64,000 nt of DNA from Rallus limicola (GCA_022605955.1 JAKCOZ010000322.1:186001-250000), one strand, 5' to 3'; numbered from the stretch's first letter, positions 1 to 13,860 are shown. Made by a program: numbers and translations. Notes: a model not told the origin generated them from the letters alone.

Positions 1-198
1 CGTCCAGCAATAACTCCCAAAGTAAAGAAGCTAGGACTGAAAGGCATAGCTTGTCTGAAACCTCCTAACAGGACACACAAGCAGACCCTGTCACTTTGGC
101 TCTCAGCCTTTTCCTTTGCCTGGAAAGAGGGAACATGCCTGGAACCTCCTACGGTGCTTTTCTCGGCCCTAGCAGACTGCAGTTCAAAACATGCTAAA

Positions 199-396
199 CG
201 TCCAGCAATAACTCCCAAAGTAAAGAAGCTAGGCATGAAAGGCATAGCTTGTCTGAAACCTCCTAACAGGACACACAAGCAGACCCTGTCACTTTGGCTC
301 TCAGCCTTTTCCTTTGCCTGGAAAGAGGGAACATGCCTGGAACCTCCTACGGTGCTTTTCTCGGCCCTAGCAGACTGCAGTTCAAAACATGCTAAA
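199..396. repeat. Representative 198-bp monomer (unit 1, type C) with landmark positions
   Basis: This unit shows the common form. By unit coordinate: position 1 starts CGTCCAGC; 36-38 is a three-base variable site (CAT here; ACT, ATT or CCT elsewhere); 59-67 is AACCTCCTA; 129-153 is the main variable window; 177-182 is a single PstI site, CTGCAG. Between the C and Y types five substitutions usually travel together, at unit positions 129, 137, 142, 143 and 153. Secondary variants useful as markers include CCTCCT to CCTTAT at 61-66, CAG to CTG in the ACACAAGCAG stretch, and CGTCCA to CGTCTA at the unit start. I see no CENP-B-box-like motif (TTCG....A..CGGG). Confidence 0.9.
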
Positions 397-2178
397 CGTC
401 CAGCAATAACTCCCAAAGTAAAGAAGCTAGGACTGAAAGGCATAGCTTGTCTGAAACCTCCTAACAGGACACACAAGCAGACCCTGTCACTTTGGCTCTC
501 AGCCTTTTCCTTTGCCTGGAAAGAAGGAACATACCTGCTACCTCCTACAGTGCTTTTCTCGGCCCTAGCAGACTGCAGTTCAAAACACGCTAAACGTCCA
601 GCAATAACTCCCAAAGTAAAGAAGCTAGGCATGAAAGGCATAGCTTGTCTGAAACCTCCTAACAGGACACACAAGCAGACCCTGTCACTTTGGCTCTCAG
701 CCTTTTCCTTTGCCTGGAAAGAGGGAACATGCCTGGAACCTCCTACGGTGCTTTTCTCGGCCCTAGCAGACTGCAGTTCAAAACATGCTAAACGTCCAGC
801 AATAACTCCCAAAGTAAAGAAGCTAGGCATGAAAGGCATAGCTTGTCTGAAACCTCCTAACAGGACACACAAGCAGACCCTGTCACTTTGGCTCTCAGCC
901 TTTTCCTTTGCCTGGAAAGAGGGAACATGCCTGGAACCTCCTACGGTGCTTTTCTCGGCCCTAGCAGACTGCAGTTCAAAACATGCTAAACGTCCAGCAA
1001 TAACTCCCAAAGTAAAGAAGCTAGGCATGAAAGGCATAGCTTGTCTGAAACCTCCTAACAGGACACACAAGCAGACCCTGTCACTTTGGCTCTCAGCCTT
1101 TTCCTTTGCCTGGAAAGAGGGAACATGCCTGGAAGCTCCTACGGTGCTTTTCTCGGCCCTAGCAGACTGCAGTTCAAAACATGCTAAACGTCCAGCAATA
1201 ACTCCCAAAGTAAAGAAGCTAGGCATGAAAGGCATAGCTTGTCTGAAACCTCCTAACAGGACACACAAGCAGACCCTGTCACTTTGGCTCTCAGCCTTTT
1301 CCTTTGCCTGGAAAGAGGGAACATGCCTGGAACCTCCTACGGTGCTTTTCTCGGCCCTAGCAGACTGCAGTTCAAAACATGCTAAACGTCCAGCAATAAC
1401 TCCCAAAGTAAAGAAGCTAGGCATGAAAGGCATAGCTTGTCTGAAACCTCCTAACAGGACACACAAGCAGACCCTGTCACTTTGGCTCTCAGCCTTTTCC
1501 TTTGCCTGGAAAGAGGGAACATGCCTGGAACCTCCTACGGTGCTTTTCTCGGCCCTAGCAGACTGCAGTTCAAAACATGCTAAACGTCCAGCAATTACTC
1601 CCAAAGTAAAGAAGCTAGGCATGAAAGGCATAGCTTGTCTGAAACCTCCTAACAGGACACACAAGCAGACCCTGTCACTTTGGCTCTCAGCCTTTTCCTT
1701 TGCCTGGAAAGAAGGAACATACCTGCTACCTCCTACAGTGCTTTTCTCGGCCCTAGCAGACTGCAGTTCAAAACATGCTAAACGTCCAGCAATAACTCCC
1801 AAAGTAAAGAAGCTAGGACTGAAAGGCATAGCTTGTCTGAAACCTCCTAACAGGACACACAAGCAGACCCTGTCACTTTGGCTCTCAGCCTTTTCCTTTG
1901 CCTGGAAAGAGGGAACATGCCTGGAACCTCCTACGGTGCTTTTCTCGGCCCTAGCAGACTGCAGTTCAAAACATGCTAAACGTCCAGCAATAACTCCCAA
2001 AGTAAAGAAGCTAGGACTGAAAGGCATAGCTTGTCTGAAACCTCCTAACAGGACACACAAGCAGACCCTGTCACTTTGGCTCTCAGCCTTTTCCTTTGCC
2101 TGGAAAGAAGGAACATACCTGCTACCTCCTACGGTGCTTTTCTCGGCCCTAGCAGACTGCAGTTCAAAACATGCTAAA

Positions 2179-4158
2179 CGTCCAGCAATAACTCCCAAAG
2201 TAAAGAAGCTAGGCATGAAAGGCATAGCTTGTCTGAAACCTTATAACAGGACACACATGCAGACCCTGTCACTTTGGCTCTCAGCCTTTTCCTTTGCCTG
2301 GAAAGAGGGAACATGCCTGGAACCTCCTACGGTGCTTTTCTCGGCCCTAGCAGACTGCAGTTCAAAACTTGCTAAACGTCCAGCAATAACTCCCAAAGTA
2401 AAGAAGCTAGGACTGAAAGGCATAGCTTGTCTGAAACCTCCTAACAGGACACACAAGCAGACCCTGTCACTTTGGCTCTCAGCCTTTTCCTTTGCCTGGA
2501 AAGAGGGAACATGCCTGGAAGCTCCTACGGTGCTTTTCTCGGCCCTAGCAGACTGCAGTTCAAAACATGCTAAACGTCCAGCAATAACTCCCAAAGTAAA
2601 GAAGCTAGGCATGAAAGGCATAGCTTGTCTGAAACCTCCTAACAGGACACACAAGCAGACCCTGTCACTTTGGCTCTCAGCCTTTTCCTTTGCCTGGAAA
2701 GAAGGAACATACCTGCTACCTCCTACAGTGCTTTTCTCGGCCCTAGCAGACTGCAGTTCAAAACATGCTAAACGTCCAGCAATAACTCCCAAAGTAAAGA
2801 AGCTAGGACTGAAAGGCATAGCTTGTCTGAAACCTCCTAACAGGACACACAAGCAGACCCTGTCACTTTGGCTCTCAGCCTTTTCCTTTGCCTGGAAAGA
2901 GGGAACATGCCTGGAACCTCCTACGGTGCTTTTCTCGGCCCTAGCAGACTGCAGTTCAAAACATGCTAAACGTCCAGCAATAACTCCCAAAGTAAAGAAG
3001 CTAGGCATGAAAGGCATAGCTTGTCTGAAACCTCCTAACAGGACACACAAGCAGACCCTGTCACTTTGGCTCTCAGCCTTTTCCTTTGCCTGGAAAGAGG
3101 GAACATACCTGCTACCTCCTACGGTGCTTTTCTCGGCCCTAGCAGACTGCAGTTCAAAACATGCTAAACGTCCAGCAATAACTCCCAAAGTAAAGAAGCT
3201 AGGCATGAAAGGCATAGCTTGTCTGAAACCTTATAACAGGACACACATGCAGACCCTGTCACTTTGGCTCTCAGCCTTTTCCTTTGCCTGGAAAGAGGGA
3301 ACATGCCTGGAACCTCCTACGGTGCTTTTCTCGGCCCTAGCAGACTGCAGTTCAAAACTTGCTAAACGTCCAGCAATAACTCCCAAAGTAAAGAAGCTAG
3401 GCATGAAAGGCATAGCTTGTCTGAAACCTCCTAACAGGACACACAAGCAGACCCTGTCACTTTGGCTCTCAGCCTTTTCCTTTGCCTGGAAAGAGGGAAC
3501 ATGCCTGGAACCTCCTACGGTGCTTTTCTCGGCCCTAGCAGACTGCAGTTCAAAACATGCTAAACGTCCAGCAATAACTCCCAAAGTAAAGAAGCTAGGC
3601 ATGAAAGGCATAGCTTGTCTGAAACCTCCTAACAGGACACACAAGCAGACCCTGTCACTTTGGCTCTCAGCCTTTTCCTTTGCCTGGAAAGAAGGAACAT
3701 ACCTGCTACCTCCTACAGTGCTTTTCTCGGCCCTAGCAGACTGCAGTTCAAAACATGCTAAACGTCCAGCAATAACTCCCAAAGTAAAGAAGCTAGGACT
3801 GAAAGGCATAGCTTGTCTGAAACCTCCTAACAGGACACACAAGCAGACCCTGTCACTTTGGCTCTCAGCCTTTTCCTTTGCCTGGAAAGAGGGAACATGC
3901 CTGGAAGCTCCTACGGTGCTTTTCTCGGCCCTAGCAGACTGCAGTTCAAAACATGCTAAACGTCCAGCAATAACTCCCAAAGTAAAGAAGCTAGGACTGA
4001 AAGGCATAGCTTGTCTGAAACCTCCTAACAGGACACACAAGCAGACCCTGTCACTTTGGCTCTCAGCCTTTTCCTTTGCCTGGAAAGAGGGAACATGCCT
4101 GGAAGCTCCTACGGTGCTTTTCTCGGCCCTAGCAGACTGCAGTTCAAAACATGCTAAA
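2179..4158. repeat. Two adjacent 5-unit blocks (units 11-15 and 16-20)
   Basis: Units 11 and 16 share two rare markers, CCTTATAAC near 2240 and 3230 and ACACATGCAG near 2245 and 3235, exactly 990 bp apart. The following units 12 and 17 share AACTTGCT just before their start. Unit order is C, A, Y, C, Y in the first block and C, C, Y, A, A in the second, so the copies are recognisable but have since exchanged or mutated unit types. The ACACATGCAG marker was seen nowhere else in the window. Confidence 0.75.
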
Positions 4159-5544
4159 CATCCAGCAATAACTCCCAAAGTAAAGAAGCTAGGCATGAAA
4201 GGCATAGCTTGTCTGAAACCTCCTAACAGGACACACAAGCAGACCCTGTCACTTTGGCTCTCAGCCTTTTCCTTTGCCTGGAAAGAGGGAACATGCCTGG
4301 AACCTCCTACGGTGCTTTTCTCGGCCCTAGCAGACTGCAGTTCAAAACATGCTAAACGTCCAGCAATAACTCCCAAAGTAAAGAAGCTAGGACTGAAAGG
4401 CATAGCTTGTCTGAAACCTCCTAACAGGACACACAAGCAGACCCTGTCACTTTGGCTCTCAGCCTTTTCCTTTGCCTGGAAAGAAGGAACATACCTGCTA
4501 CCTCCTACAGTGCTTTTCTCGGCCCTAGCAGACTGCAGTTCAAAACACGCTAAACGTCCAGCAATAACTCCCAAAGTAAAGAAGCTAGGCATGAAAGGCA
4601 TAGCTTGTCTGAAACCTCCTAACAGGACACACAAGCAGACCCTGTCACTTTGGCTCTCAGCCTTTTCCTTTGCCTGGAAAGAAGGAACATACCTGCTACC
4701 TCCTACAGTGCTTTTCTCGGCCCTAGCAGACTGCAGTTCAAAACATGCTAAACGTCCAGCAATAACTCCCAAAGTAAAGAAGCTAGGCATGAAAGGCATA
4801 GCTTGTCTGAAACCTTATAACAGGACACACAAGCAGACCCTGTCACTTTGGCTCTCAGCCTTTTCCTTTGCCTGGAAAGAGGGAACATGCCTGGAACCTC
4901 CTACGGTGCTTTTCTCGGCCCTAGCAGACTGCAGTTCAAAACATGCTAAACGTCCAGCAATAACTCCCAAAGTAAAGAAGCTAGGCATGAAAGGCATAGC
5001 TTGTCTGAAACCTCCTAACAGGACACACAAGCAGACCCTGTCACTTTGGCTCTCAGCCTTTTCCTTTGCCTGGAAAGAAGGAACATACCTGCTACCATCT
5101 ACAGTGCTTTTCTCGGCCCTAGCAGACTGCAGTTCAAAACATGCTAAACGTCCAGCAATAACTCCCAAAGTAAAGAAGCTAGGACTGAAAGGCATAGCTT
5201 GTCTGAAACCTCCTAACAGGACACACAAGCAGACCCTGTCACTTTGGCTCTCAGCCTTTTCCTTTGCCTGGAAAGAGGGAACATGCCTGGAACCTCCTAC
5301 GGTGCTTTTCTCGGCCCTAGCAGACTGCAGTTCAAAACATGCTAAACGTCCAGCAATAACTCCCAAAGTAAAGAAGCTAGGATTGAAAGGCATAGCTTGT
5401 CTGAAACCTCCTAACAGGACACACAAGCAGACCCTGTCACTTTGGCTCTCAGCCTTTTCCTTTGCCTGGAAAGAGGGAACATGCCTGGAACCTCCTACGG
5501 TGCTTTTCTCGGCCCTAGCAGACTGCAGTTCAAAACATGCTAAA

Positions 5545-7524
5545 CGTCCAGCAATAACTCCCAAAGTAAAGAAGCTAGGCATGAAAGACATAGCTTGTCT
5601 AAAACCTCCTAACAGGACACACAAGCAGACCCTGTCACTTTGGCTCTCAGCCTTTTCCTTTGCCTGGAAAGAGGGAACATGCCTGGAACCTCCTACGGTG
5701 CTTTTCTCGGCCCTAGCAGACTGCAGTTCAAAACATGCTAAACGTCCAGCAATAACTCCCAAAGTAAAGAAGCTAGGCATGAAAGGCATAGCTTGTCTGA
5801 AACCTCCTAACAGGACACACAAGCAGACCCTGTCACTTTGGCTCTCAGCCTTTTCCTTTGCCTGGAAAGAAGGAACATACCTGCTACCTATAAAAGTGCT
5901 TTTCTCGGCCCTAGCAGACTGCAGTTCAAAACATGCTAAACGTCCAGCAATAACTCCCAAAGTAAAGAAGCTAGGCATGAAAGGCATAGCTTGTCTGAAA
6001 CCTCCTAACAGGACACACAAGCAGACCCTGTCACTTTGGCTCTCAGCCTTTTCCTTTGCCTGGAAAGAGGGAACATGCCTGGAACCTCCTACGGTGCTTT
6101 TCTCGGCCCTAGCAGACTGCAGTTCAAAACATGCTAAACGTCCAGCAATAACTCCCAAAGTAAAGAAGCTAGGCATGAAAGGCATAGCTTGTCTGAAACC
6201 TCCTAACAGGACACACAAGCAGACCCTGTCACTTTGGCTCTCAGCCTTTTCCTTTGCCTGGAAAGAAGGAACATACCTGCTACCTCCTACAGTGCTTTTC
6301 TCGGCCCTAGCAGACTGCAGTTCAAAACATGCTAAACGTCCAGCAATAACTCCCAAAGTAAAGAAGCTAGGCATGAAAGGCATAGCTTGTCTGAAACCTT
6401 ATAACAGGACACACAAGCAGACCCTGTCACTTTGGCTCTCAGCCTTTTCCTTTGCCTGGAAAGAGGGAACATGCCTGGAACCTCCTACGGTGCTTTTCTC
6501 GGCCCTAGCAGACTGCAGTTCAAAACATGCTAAACGTCCAGCAATAACTCCCAAAGTAAAGAAGCTAGGCATGAAAGACATAGCTTGTCTAAAACCTCCT
6601 AACAGGACACACAAGCAGACCCTGTCACTTTGGCTCTCAGCCTTTTCCTTTGCCTGGAAAGAGGGAACATGCCTGGAACCTCCTACGGTGCTTTTCTCGG
6701 CCCTAGCAGACTGCAGTTCAAAACATGCTAAACGTCCAGCAATAACTCCCAAAGTAAAGAAGCTAGGCATGAAAGGCATAGCTTGTCTGAAACCTCCTAA
6801 CAGGACACACAAGCAGACCCTGTCACTTTGGCTCTCAGCCTTTTCCTTTGCCTGGAAAGAAGGAACATACCTGCTACCTATAAAAGTGCTTTTCTCGGCC
6901 CTAGCAGACTGCAGTTCAAAACATGCTAAACGTCCAGCAATAACTCCCAAAGTAAAGAAGCTAGGCATGAAAGGCATAGCTTGTCTGAAACCTCCTAACA
7001 GGACACACAAGCAGACCCTGTCACTTTGGCTCTCAGCCTTTTCCTTTGCCTGGAAAGAGGGAACATGCCTGGAACCTCCTACGGTGCTTTTCTCGGCCCT
7101 AGCAGACTGCAGTTCAAAACATGCTAAACGTCCAGCAATAACTCCCAAAGTAAAGAAGCTAGGCATGAAAGGCATAGCTTGTCTGAAACCTCCTAACAGG
7201 ACACACAAGCAGACCCTGTCACTTTGGCTCTCAGCCTTTTCCTTTGCCTGGAAAGAAGGAACATACCTGCTACCTCCTACAGTGCTTTTCTCGGCCCTAG
7301 CAGACTGCAGTTCAAAACATGCTAAACGTCCAGCAATAACTCCCAAAGTAAAGAAGCTAGGCATGAAAGGCATAGCTTGTCTGAAACCTTATAACAGGAC
7401 ACACAAGCAGACCCTGTCACTTTGGCTCTCAGCCTTTTCCTTTGCCTGGAAAGAGGGAACATGCCTGGAACCTCCTACGGTGCTTTTCTCGGCCCTAGCA
7501 GACTGCAGTTCAAAACATGCTAAA
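5545..7524. repeat. Tandem duplication of a 5-unit (990-bp) higher-order repeat
   Basis: Units 28-32 (5545-6534) and 33-37 (6535-7524) have the same order of types: C with GAAAGACATAG, then I, C, Y, and C with CCTTATAAC. Comparing them by eye I saw no difference over 990 bp, including the rare GAAAGACATAG plus CTAAAACC combination at the start of each. The copies are directly adjacent, so this looks like a recent unequal exchange of exactly five monomers. Confidence 0.88.
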
Positions 7525-8712
7525 CGTCCAGCAATAACTCCCAAAGTAAAGAAGCTAGGATTGAAAGGCATAGCTTGTCTGAAACCTCCTAACAGGACAC
7601 ACAAGCAGACCCTGTCACTTTGGCTCTCAGCCTTTTCCTTTGCCTGGAAAGAGGGAACATGCCTGGAAGCTACTACGGTGCTTTTCTCGGCCCTAGCAGA
7701 CTGCAGTTCAAAACATGCTAAACGTCCAGCAATAACTCCCAAAGTAAAGAAGCTAGGCATGAAAGGCATAGCTTGTCTGAAACCTCCTAACAGGACACAC
7801 AAGCAGACCCTGTCACTTTGGCTCTCAGCCTTTTCCTTTGCCTGGAAAGAGGGAACATGCCTGGAACCTCCTACGGTGCTTTTCTCGGCCCTAGCAGACT
7901 GCAGTTCAAAACATGCTAAACGTCCAGCAATAACTCCCAAAGTAAAGAAGCTAGGCATGAAAGGCATAGCTTGTCTGAAACCTCCTAACAGGACACACAA
8001 GCAGACCCTGTCACTTTGGCTCTCAGCCTTTTCCTTTGCCTGGAAAGAGGGAACATGCCTGGAACCTCCTACGGTGCTTTTCTCGGCCCTAGCAGACTGC
8101 AGTTCAAAACATGCTAAACGTCCAGCAATAACTCCCAAAGTAAAGAAGCTAGGACTGAAAGGCATAGCTTGTCTGAAACCTCCTAACAGGACACACAAGC
8201 AGACCCTGTCACTTTGGCTCTCAGCCTTTTCCTTTGCCTGGAAAGAAGGAACATACCTGCTACCTATAAAAGTGCTTTTCTCGGCCCTAGCAGACTGCAG
8301 TTCAAAACATGCTAAACGTCCAGCAATAACTCCCAAAGTAAAGAAGCTAGGACTGAAAGGCATAGCTTGTCTGAAACCTCCTAACAGGACACACAAGCAG
8401 ACCCTGTCACTTTGGCTCTCAGCCTTTTCCTTTGCCTGGAAAGAGGGAACATGCCTGGAACCTCCTACGGTGCTTTTCTCGGCCCTAGCAGACTGCAGTT
8501 CAAAACATGCTAAACGTCCAGCAATAACTCCCAAAGTAAAGAAGCTAGGCATGAAAGGCATAGCTTGTCTGAAACCTCCTAACAGGACACACAAGCAGAC
8601 CCTGTCACTTTGGCTCTCAGCCTTTTCCTTTGCCTGGAAAGAGGGAACATGCCTGGAAGCTACTACGGTGCTTTTCTCGGCCCTAGCAGACTGCAGTTCA
8701 AAACATGCTAAA
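6733..8712. repeat. 10-unit segment, copy 1 (units 34-43), matched 5148 bp downstream
   Basis: The type order is I, C, Y, C with CCTTATAAC, T with GGATTG, C, C, I, C, T. The same order recurs in units 60-69 with an offset of 26 units, differing mainly in A instead of T at the fifth place. It overlaps the 5-unit duplication above, so that duplication and the longer copy event are layered. Confidence 0.75.
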
Positions 8713-11700
8713 CGTCCAGCAATAACTCCCAAAGTAAAGAAGCTAGGCATGAAAGGCATAGCTTGTCTGAAACCTCCTAACAGGACACACAAGCAGACCC
8801 TGTCACTTTGGCTCTCAGCCTTTTCCTTTGCCTGGAAAGAGGGAACATGCCTGGAAGCTCCTACGGTGCTTTTCTCGGCCCTAGCAGACTGCAGTTCAAA
8901 ACATGCTAAACGTCCAGCAATAACTCCCAAAGTAAAGAAGCTAGGCATGAAAGGCATAGCTTGTCTGAAACCTCCTAACAGGACACACAAGCAGACCCTG
9001 TCACTTTGGCTCTCAGCCTTTTCCTTTGCCTGGAAAGAGGGAACATGCCTGGAACCTCCTACAGTGCTTTTCTCGGCCCTAGCAGACTGCAGTTCAAAAC
9101 ATGCTAAACGTCCAGCAATAACTCCCAAAGTAAAGAAGCTAGGACTGAAAGGCATAGCTTGTCTGAAACCTCCTAACAGGACACACAAGCAGACCCTGTC
9201 ACTTTGGCTCTCAGCCTTTTCCTTTGCCTGGAATGAAGGAACATACCTGCTACCATCTACAGTGCTTTTCTCGGCCCTAGCAGACTGCAGTTCAAAACAT
9301 GCTAAACGTCCAGCAATAACTCCCAAAGTAAAGAAGCTAGGCATGAAAGGCATAGCTTGTCTGAAACCTTATAACAGGACACACAAGCAGACCCTGTCAC
9401 TTTGGCTCTCAGCCTTTTCCTTTGCCTGGAAAGAGGGAACATGCCTGGAACCTCCTACGGTGCTTTTCTCGGCCCTAGCAGACTGCAGTTCAAAACATGC
9501 TAAACGTCCAGCAATAACTCCCAAAGTAAAGAAGCTAGGCATGAAAGGCATAGCTTGTCTGAAACCTCCTAACAGGACACACAAGCAGACCCTGTCACTT
9601 TGGCTCTCAGCCTTTTCCTTTGCCTGGAAAGAGGGAACATGCCTGGAACCTCCTACGGTGCTTTTCTCGGCCCTAGCAGACTGCAGTTCAAAACATGCTA
9701 AACGTCTAGCAATAACTCCCAAAGTAAAGAAGCTAGGCATGAAAGGCATAGCTTGTCTGAAACCTCCTAACAGGACACACAAGCAGACCCTGTCACTTTG
9801 GCTCTCAGCCTTTTCCTTTGCCTGGAAAGAAGGAACATACCTGCTACCTATAAAAGTGCTTTTCTCGGCCCTAGCAGACTGCAGTTCAAAACATGCTAAA
9901 CGTCCAGCAATAACTCCCAAAGTAAAGAAGCTAGGCATGAAAGGCATAGCTTGTCTAAAACCTCCTAACAGGACACACAAGCAGACCCTGTCACTTTGGC
10001 TCTCAGCCTTTTCCTTTGCCTGGAAAGAGGGAACATGCCTGGAACCTCCTACGGTGCTTTTCTTGGCCCTAGCAGACTGCAGTTCAAAACATGCTAAAAG
10101 TCCAGCAATAACTCCCAAAGTAAAGAAGCTAGGCATGAAAGGCATAGCTTGTCTGAAACCTCCTAACAGGACACACAAGCAGACCCTGTCACTTTGGCTC
10201 TCAGCCTTTTCCTTTGCCTGGAAAGAGGGAACATGCCTGGAACCTCCTACGGTGCTTTTCTCGGCCCTAGCAGACTGCAGTTCAAAACATGCTAAACGTC
10301 CAGCAATAACTCCCAAAGTAAAGAAGCTAGGCATGAAAGGCATAGCTTGTCTAAAACCTCCTAACAGGACACACAAGCAGACCCTGTCACTTTGGCTCTC
10401 AGCCTTTTCCTTTGCCTGGAAAGAGGGAACATGCCTGGAACCTCCTACGGTGCTTTTCTCGGCCCTAGCAGACTGCAGTTCAAAACATGCTAAACGTCCA
10501 GCAATAACTCCCAAAGTAAAGAAGCTAGGACTGAAAGGCATAGCTTGTCTGAAACCTCCTAACAGGACACACAAGCAGACCCTGTCACTTTGGCTCTCAG
10601 CCTTTTCCTTTGCCTGGAAAGAGGGAACATGCCTGGAACCTCCTACGGTGCTTTTCTCGGCCCTAGCAGACTGCAGTTCAAAACATGCTAAACGTCCAGC
10701 AATAACTCCCAAAGTAAAGAAGCTAGGCATGAAAGGCATAGCTTGTCTGAAACCTCCTAACAGGACACACAAGCAGACCCTGTCACTTTGGCTCTCAGCC
10801 TTTTCCTTTGCCTGGAAAGAGGGAACATGCCTGGAACCTCCTACGGTGCTTTTCTCGGCCCTAGCAGACTGCAGTTCAAAACATGCTAAACGTCCAGCAA
10901 TAACTCCCAAAGTAAAGAAGCTAGGACTGAAAGGCATAGCTTGTCTGAAACCTCCTAACAGGACACACAAGCAGACCCTGTCACTTTGGCTCTCAGCCTT
11001 TTCCTTTGCCTGGAAAGAAGGAACATACCTGCTACCTCCTACAGTGCTTTTCTCGGCCCTAGCAGACTGCAGTTCAAAACATGCTAAACGTCCAGCAATA
11101 ACTCCCAAAGTAAAGAAGCTAGGACTGAAAGGCATAGCTTGTCTGAAACCTCCTAACAGGACACACAAGCAGACCCTGTCACTTTGGCTCTCAGCCTTTT
11201 CCTTTGCCTGGAAAGAAGGAACATACCTGCTACCATCTACAGTGCTTTTCTCGGCCCTAGCAGACTGCAGTTCAAAACATGCTAAACGTCCAGCAATAAC
11301 TCCCAAAGTAAAGAAGCTAGGCATGAAAGGCATAGCTTGTCTGAAACCTCCTAACAGGACACACAAGCAGACCCTGTCACTTTGGCTCTCAGCCTTTTCC
11401 TTTGCCTGGAAAGAGGGAACATGCCTGGAACCTCCTACGGTGCTTTTATCGGCCCTAGCAGACTGCAGTTCAAAACATGCTAAACGTCCAGCAATAACTC
11501 CCAAAGTAAAGAAGCTAGGCATGAAAGGCATAGCTTGTCTGAAACCTCCTAACAGGACACACAAGCAGACCCTGTCACTTTGGCTCTCAGCCTTTTCCTT
11601 TGCCTGGAAAGAGGGAACATGCCTGGAACCTCCTACGGTGCTTTTCTCGGCCGTAGCAGACTGCAGTTCAAAACATGCTAAACGTCTAGCAATAACTCCC

Positions 11701-11880
11701 AAAGTAAAGAAGCTAGGCATGAAAGGCATAGCTTGTCTGAAACCTCCTAACAGGACACACAAGCAGACCCTGTCACTTTGGCTCTCAGCCTTTTCCTTTG
11801 CCTGGAAAGAGGGAACATGCCTGGAACCTCCTACGGTGCTTTTCTCGGCCCTAGCAGACTGCAGTTCAAAACATGCTAAA

Positions 11881-13860
11881 CGTCCAGCAATAACTCCCAA
11901 AGTAAAGAAGCTAGGACTGAAAGGCATAGCTTGTCTGAAACCTCCTAACAGGACACACAAGCAGACCCTGTCACTTTGGCTCTCAGCCTTTTCCTTTGCC
12001 TGGAAAGAAGGAACATACCTGCTACCTATAAAAGTGCTTTTCTCGGCCCTAGCAGACTGCAGTTCAAAACATGCTAAACGTCCAGCAATAACTCCCAAAG
12101 TAAAGAAGCTAGGCATGAAAGGCATAGCTTGTCTGAAACCTCCTAACAGGACACACAAGCAGACCCTGTCACTTTGGCTCTCAGCCTTTTCCTTTGCCTG
12201 GAAAGAGGGAACATGCCTGGAACCTCCTACGGTGCTTTTCTCGGCCCTAGCAGACTGCAGTTCAAAACATGCTAAACGTCCAGCAATAACTCCCAAAGTA
12301 AAGAAGCTAGGCATGAAAGGCATAGCTTGTCTGAAACCTCCTAACAGGACACACAAGCAGACCCTGTCACTTTGGCTCTCAGCCTTTTCCTTTGCCTGGA
12401 AAGAAGGAACATACCTGCTACCTCCTACAGTGCTTTTCTCGGCCCTAGCAGACTGCAGTTCAAAACATGCTAAACGTCCAGCAATAACTCCCAAAGTAAA
12501 GAAGCTAGGCATGAAAGGCATAGCTTGTCTGAAACCTTATAACAGGACACACAAGCAGACCCTGTCACTTTGGCTCTCAGCCTTTTCCTTTGCCTGGAAA
12601 GAGGGAACATGCCTGGAACCTCCTACGGTGCTTTTCTCGGCCCTAGCAGACTGCAGTTCAAAACATGCTAAACGTCCAGCAATAACTCCCAAAGTAAAGA
12701 AGCTAGGATTGAAAGGCATAGCTTGTCTGAAACCTCCTAACAGGACACACAAGCAGACCCTGTCACTTTGGCTCTCAGCCTTTTCCTTTGCCTGGAAAGA
12801 GGGAACATGCCTGGAAGCTCCTACGGTGCTTTTCTCGGCCCTAGCAGACTGCAGTTCAAAACATGCTAAACGTCCAGCAATAACTCCCAAAGTAAAGAAG
12901 CTAGGCATGAAAGGCATAGCTTGTCTGAAACCTCCTAACAGGACACACAAGCAGACCCTGTCACTTTGGCTCTCAGCCTTTTCCTTTGCCTGGAAAGAGG
13001 GAACATGCCTGGAACCTCCTACGGTGCTTTTCTCGGCCCTAGCAGACTGCAGTTCAAAACATGCTAAACGTCCAGCAATAACTCCCAAAGTAAAGAAGCT
13101 AGGCATGAAAGGCATAGCTTGTCTGAAACCTCCTAACAGGACACACAAGCAGACCCTGTCACTTTGGCTCTCAGCCTTTTCCTTTGCCTGGAAAGAGGGA
13201 ACATGCCTGGAACCTCCTACGGTGCTTTTCTCGGCCCTAGCAGACTGCAGTTCAAAACATGCTAAACGTCCAGCAATAACTCCCAAAGTAAAGAAGCTAG
13301 GACTGAAAGGCATAGCTTGTCTGAAACCTCCTAACAGGACACACAAGCAGACCCTGTCACTTTGGCTCTCAGCCTTTTCCTTTGCCTGGAAAGAAGGAAC
13401 ATACCTGCTACCTATAAAAGTGCTTTTCTCGGCCCTAGCAGACTGCAGTTCAAAACATGCTAAACGTCCAGCAATAACTCCCAAAGTAAAGAAGCTAGGA
13501 CTGAAAGGCATAGCTTGTCTGAAACCTCCTAACAGGACACACAAGCAGACCCTGTCACTTTGGCTCTCAGCCTTTTCCTTTGCCTGGAAAGAGGGAACAT
13601 GCCTGGAACCTCCTACGGTGCTTTTCTCGGCCCTAGCAGACTGCAGTTCAAAACATGCTAAACGTCCAGCAATAACTCCCAAAGTAAAGAAGCTAGGCAT
13701 GAAAGGCATAGCTTGTCTGAAACCTCCTAACAGGACACACAAGCAGACCCTGTCACTTTGGCTCTCAGCCTTTTCCTTTGCCTGGAAAGAGGGAACATGC
13801 CTGGAAGCTACTACGGTGCTTTTCTCGGCCCTAGCAGACTGCAGTTCAAAACATGCTAAA
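11881..13860. repeat. 10-unit segment, copy 2 (units 60-69)
   Basis: This matches units 34-43 in type order (I, C, Y, C with CCTTATAAC, A with GGATTG, C, C, I, C, T), 5148 bp away. A shorter relative, I, C, Y, C with CCTTATAAC, T with GGATTG, C, I, lies at 47718-49103 (units 238-244), right of the LTR and one unit shorter. The module therefore predates the present arrangement of both arrays. Confidence 0.75.
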
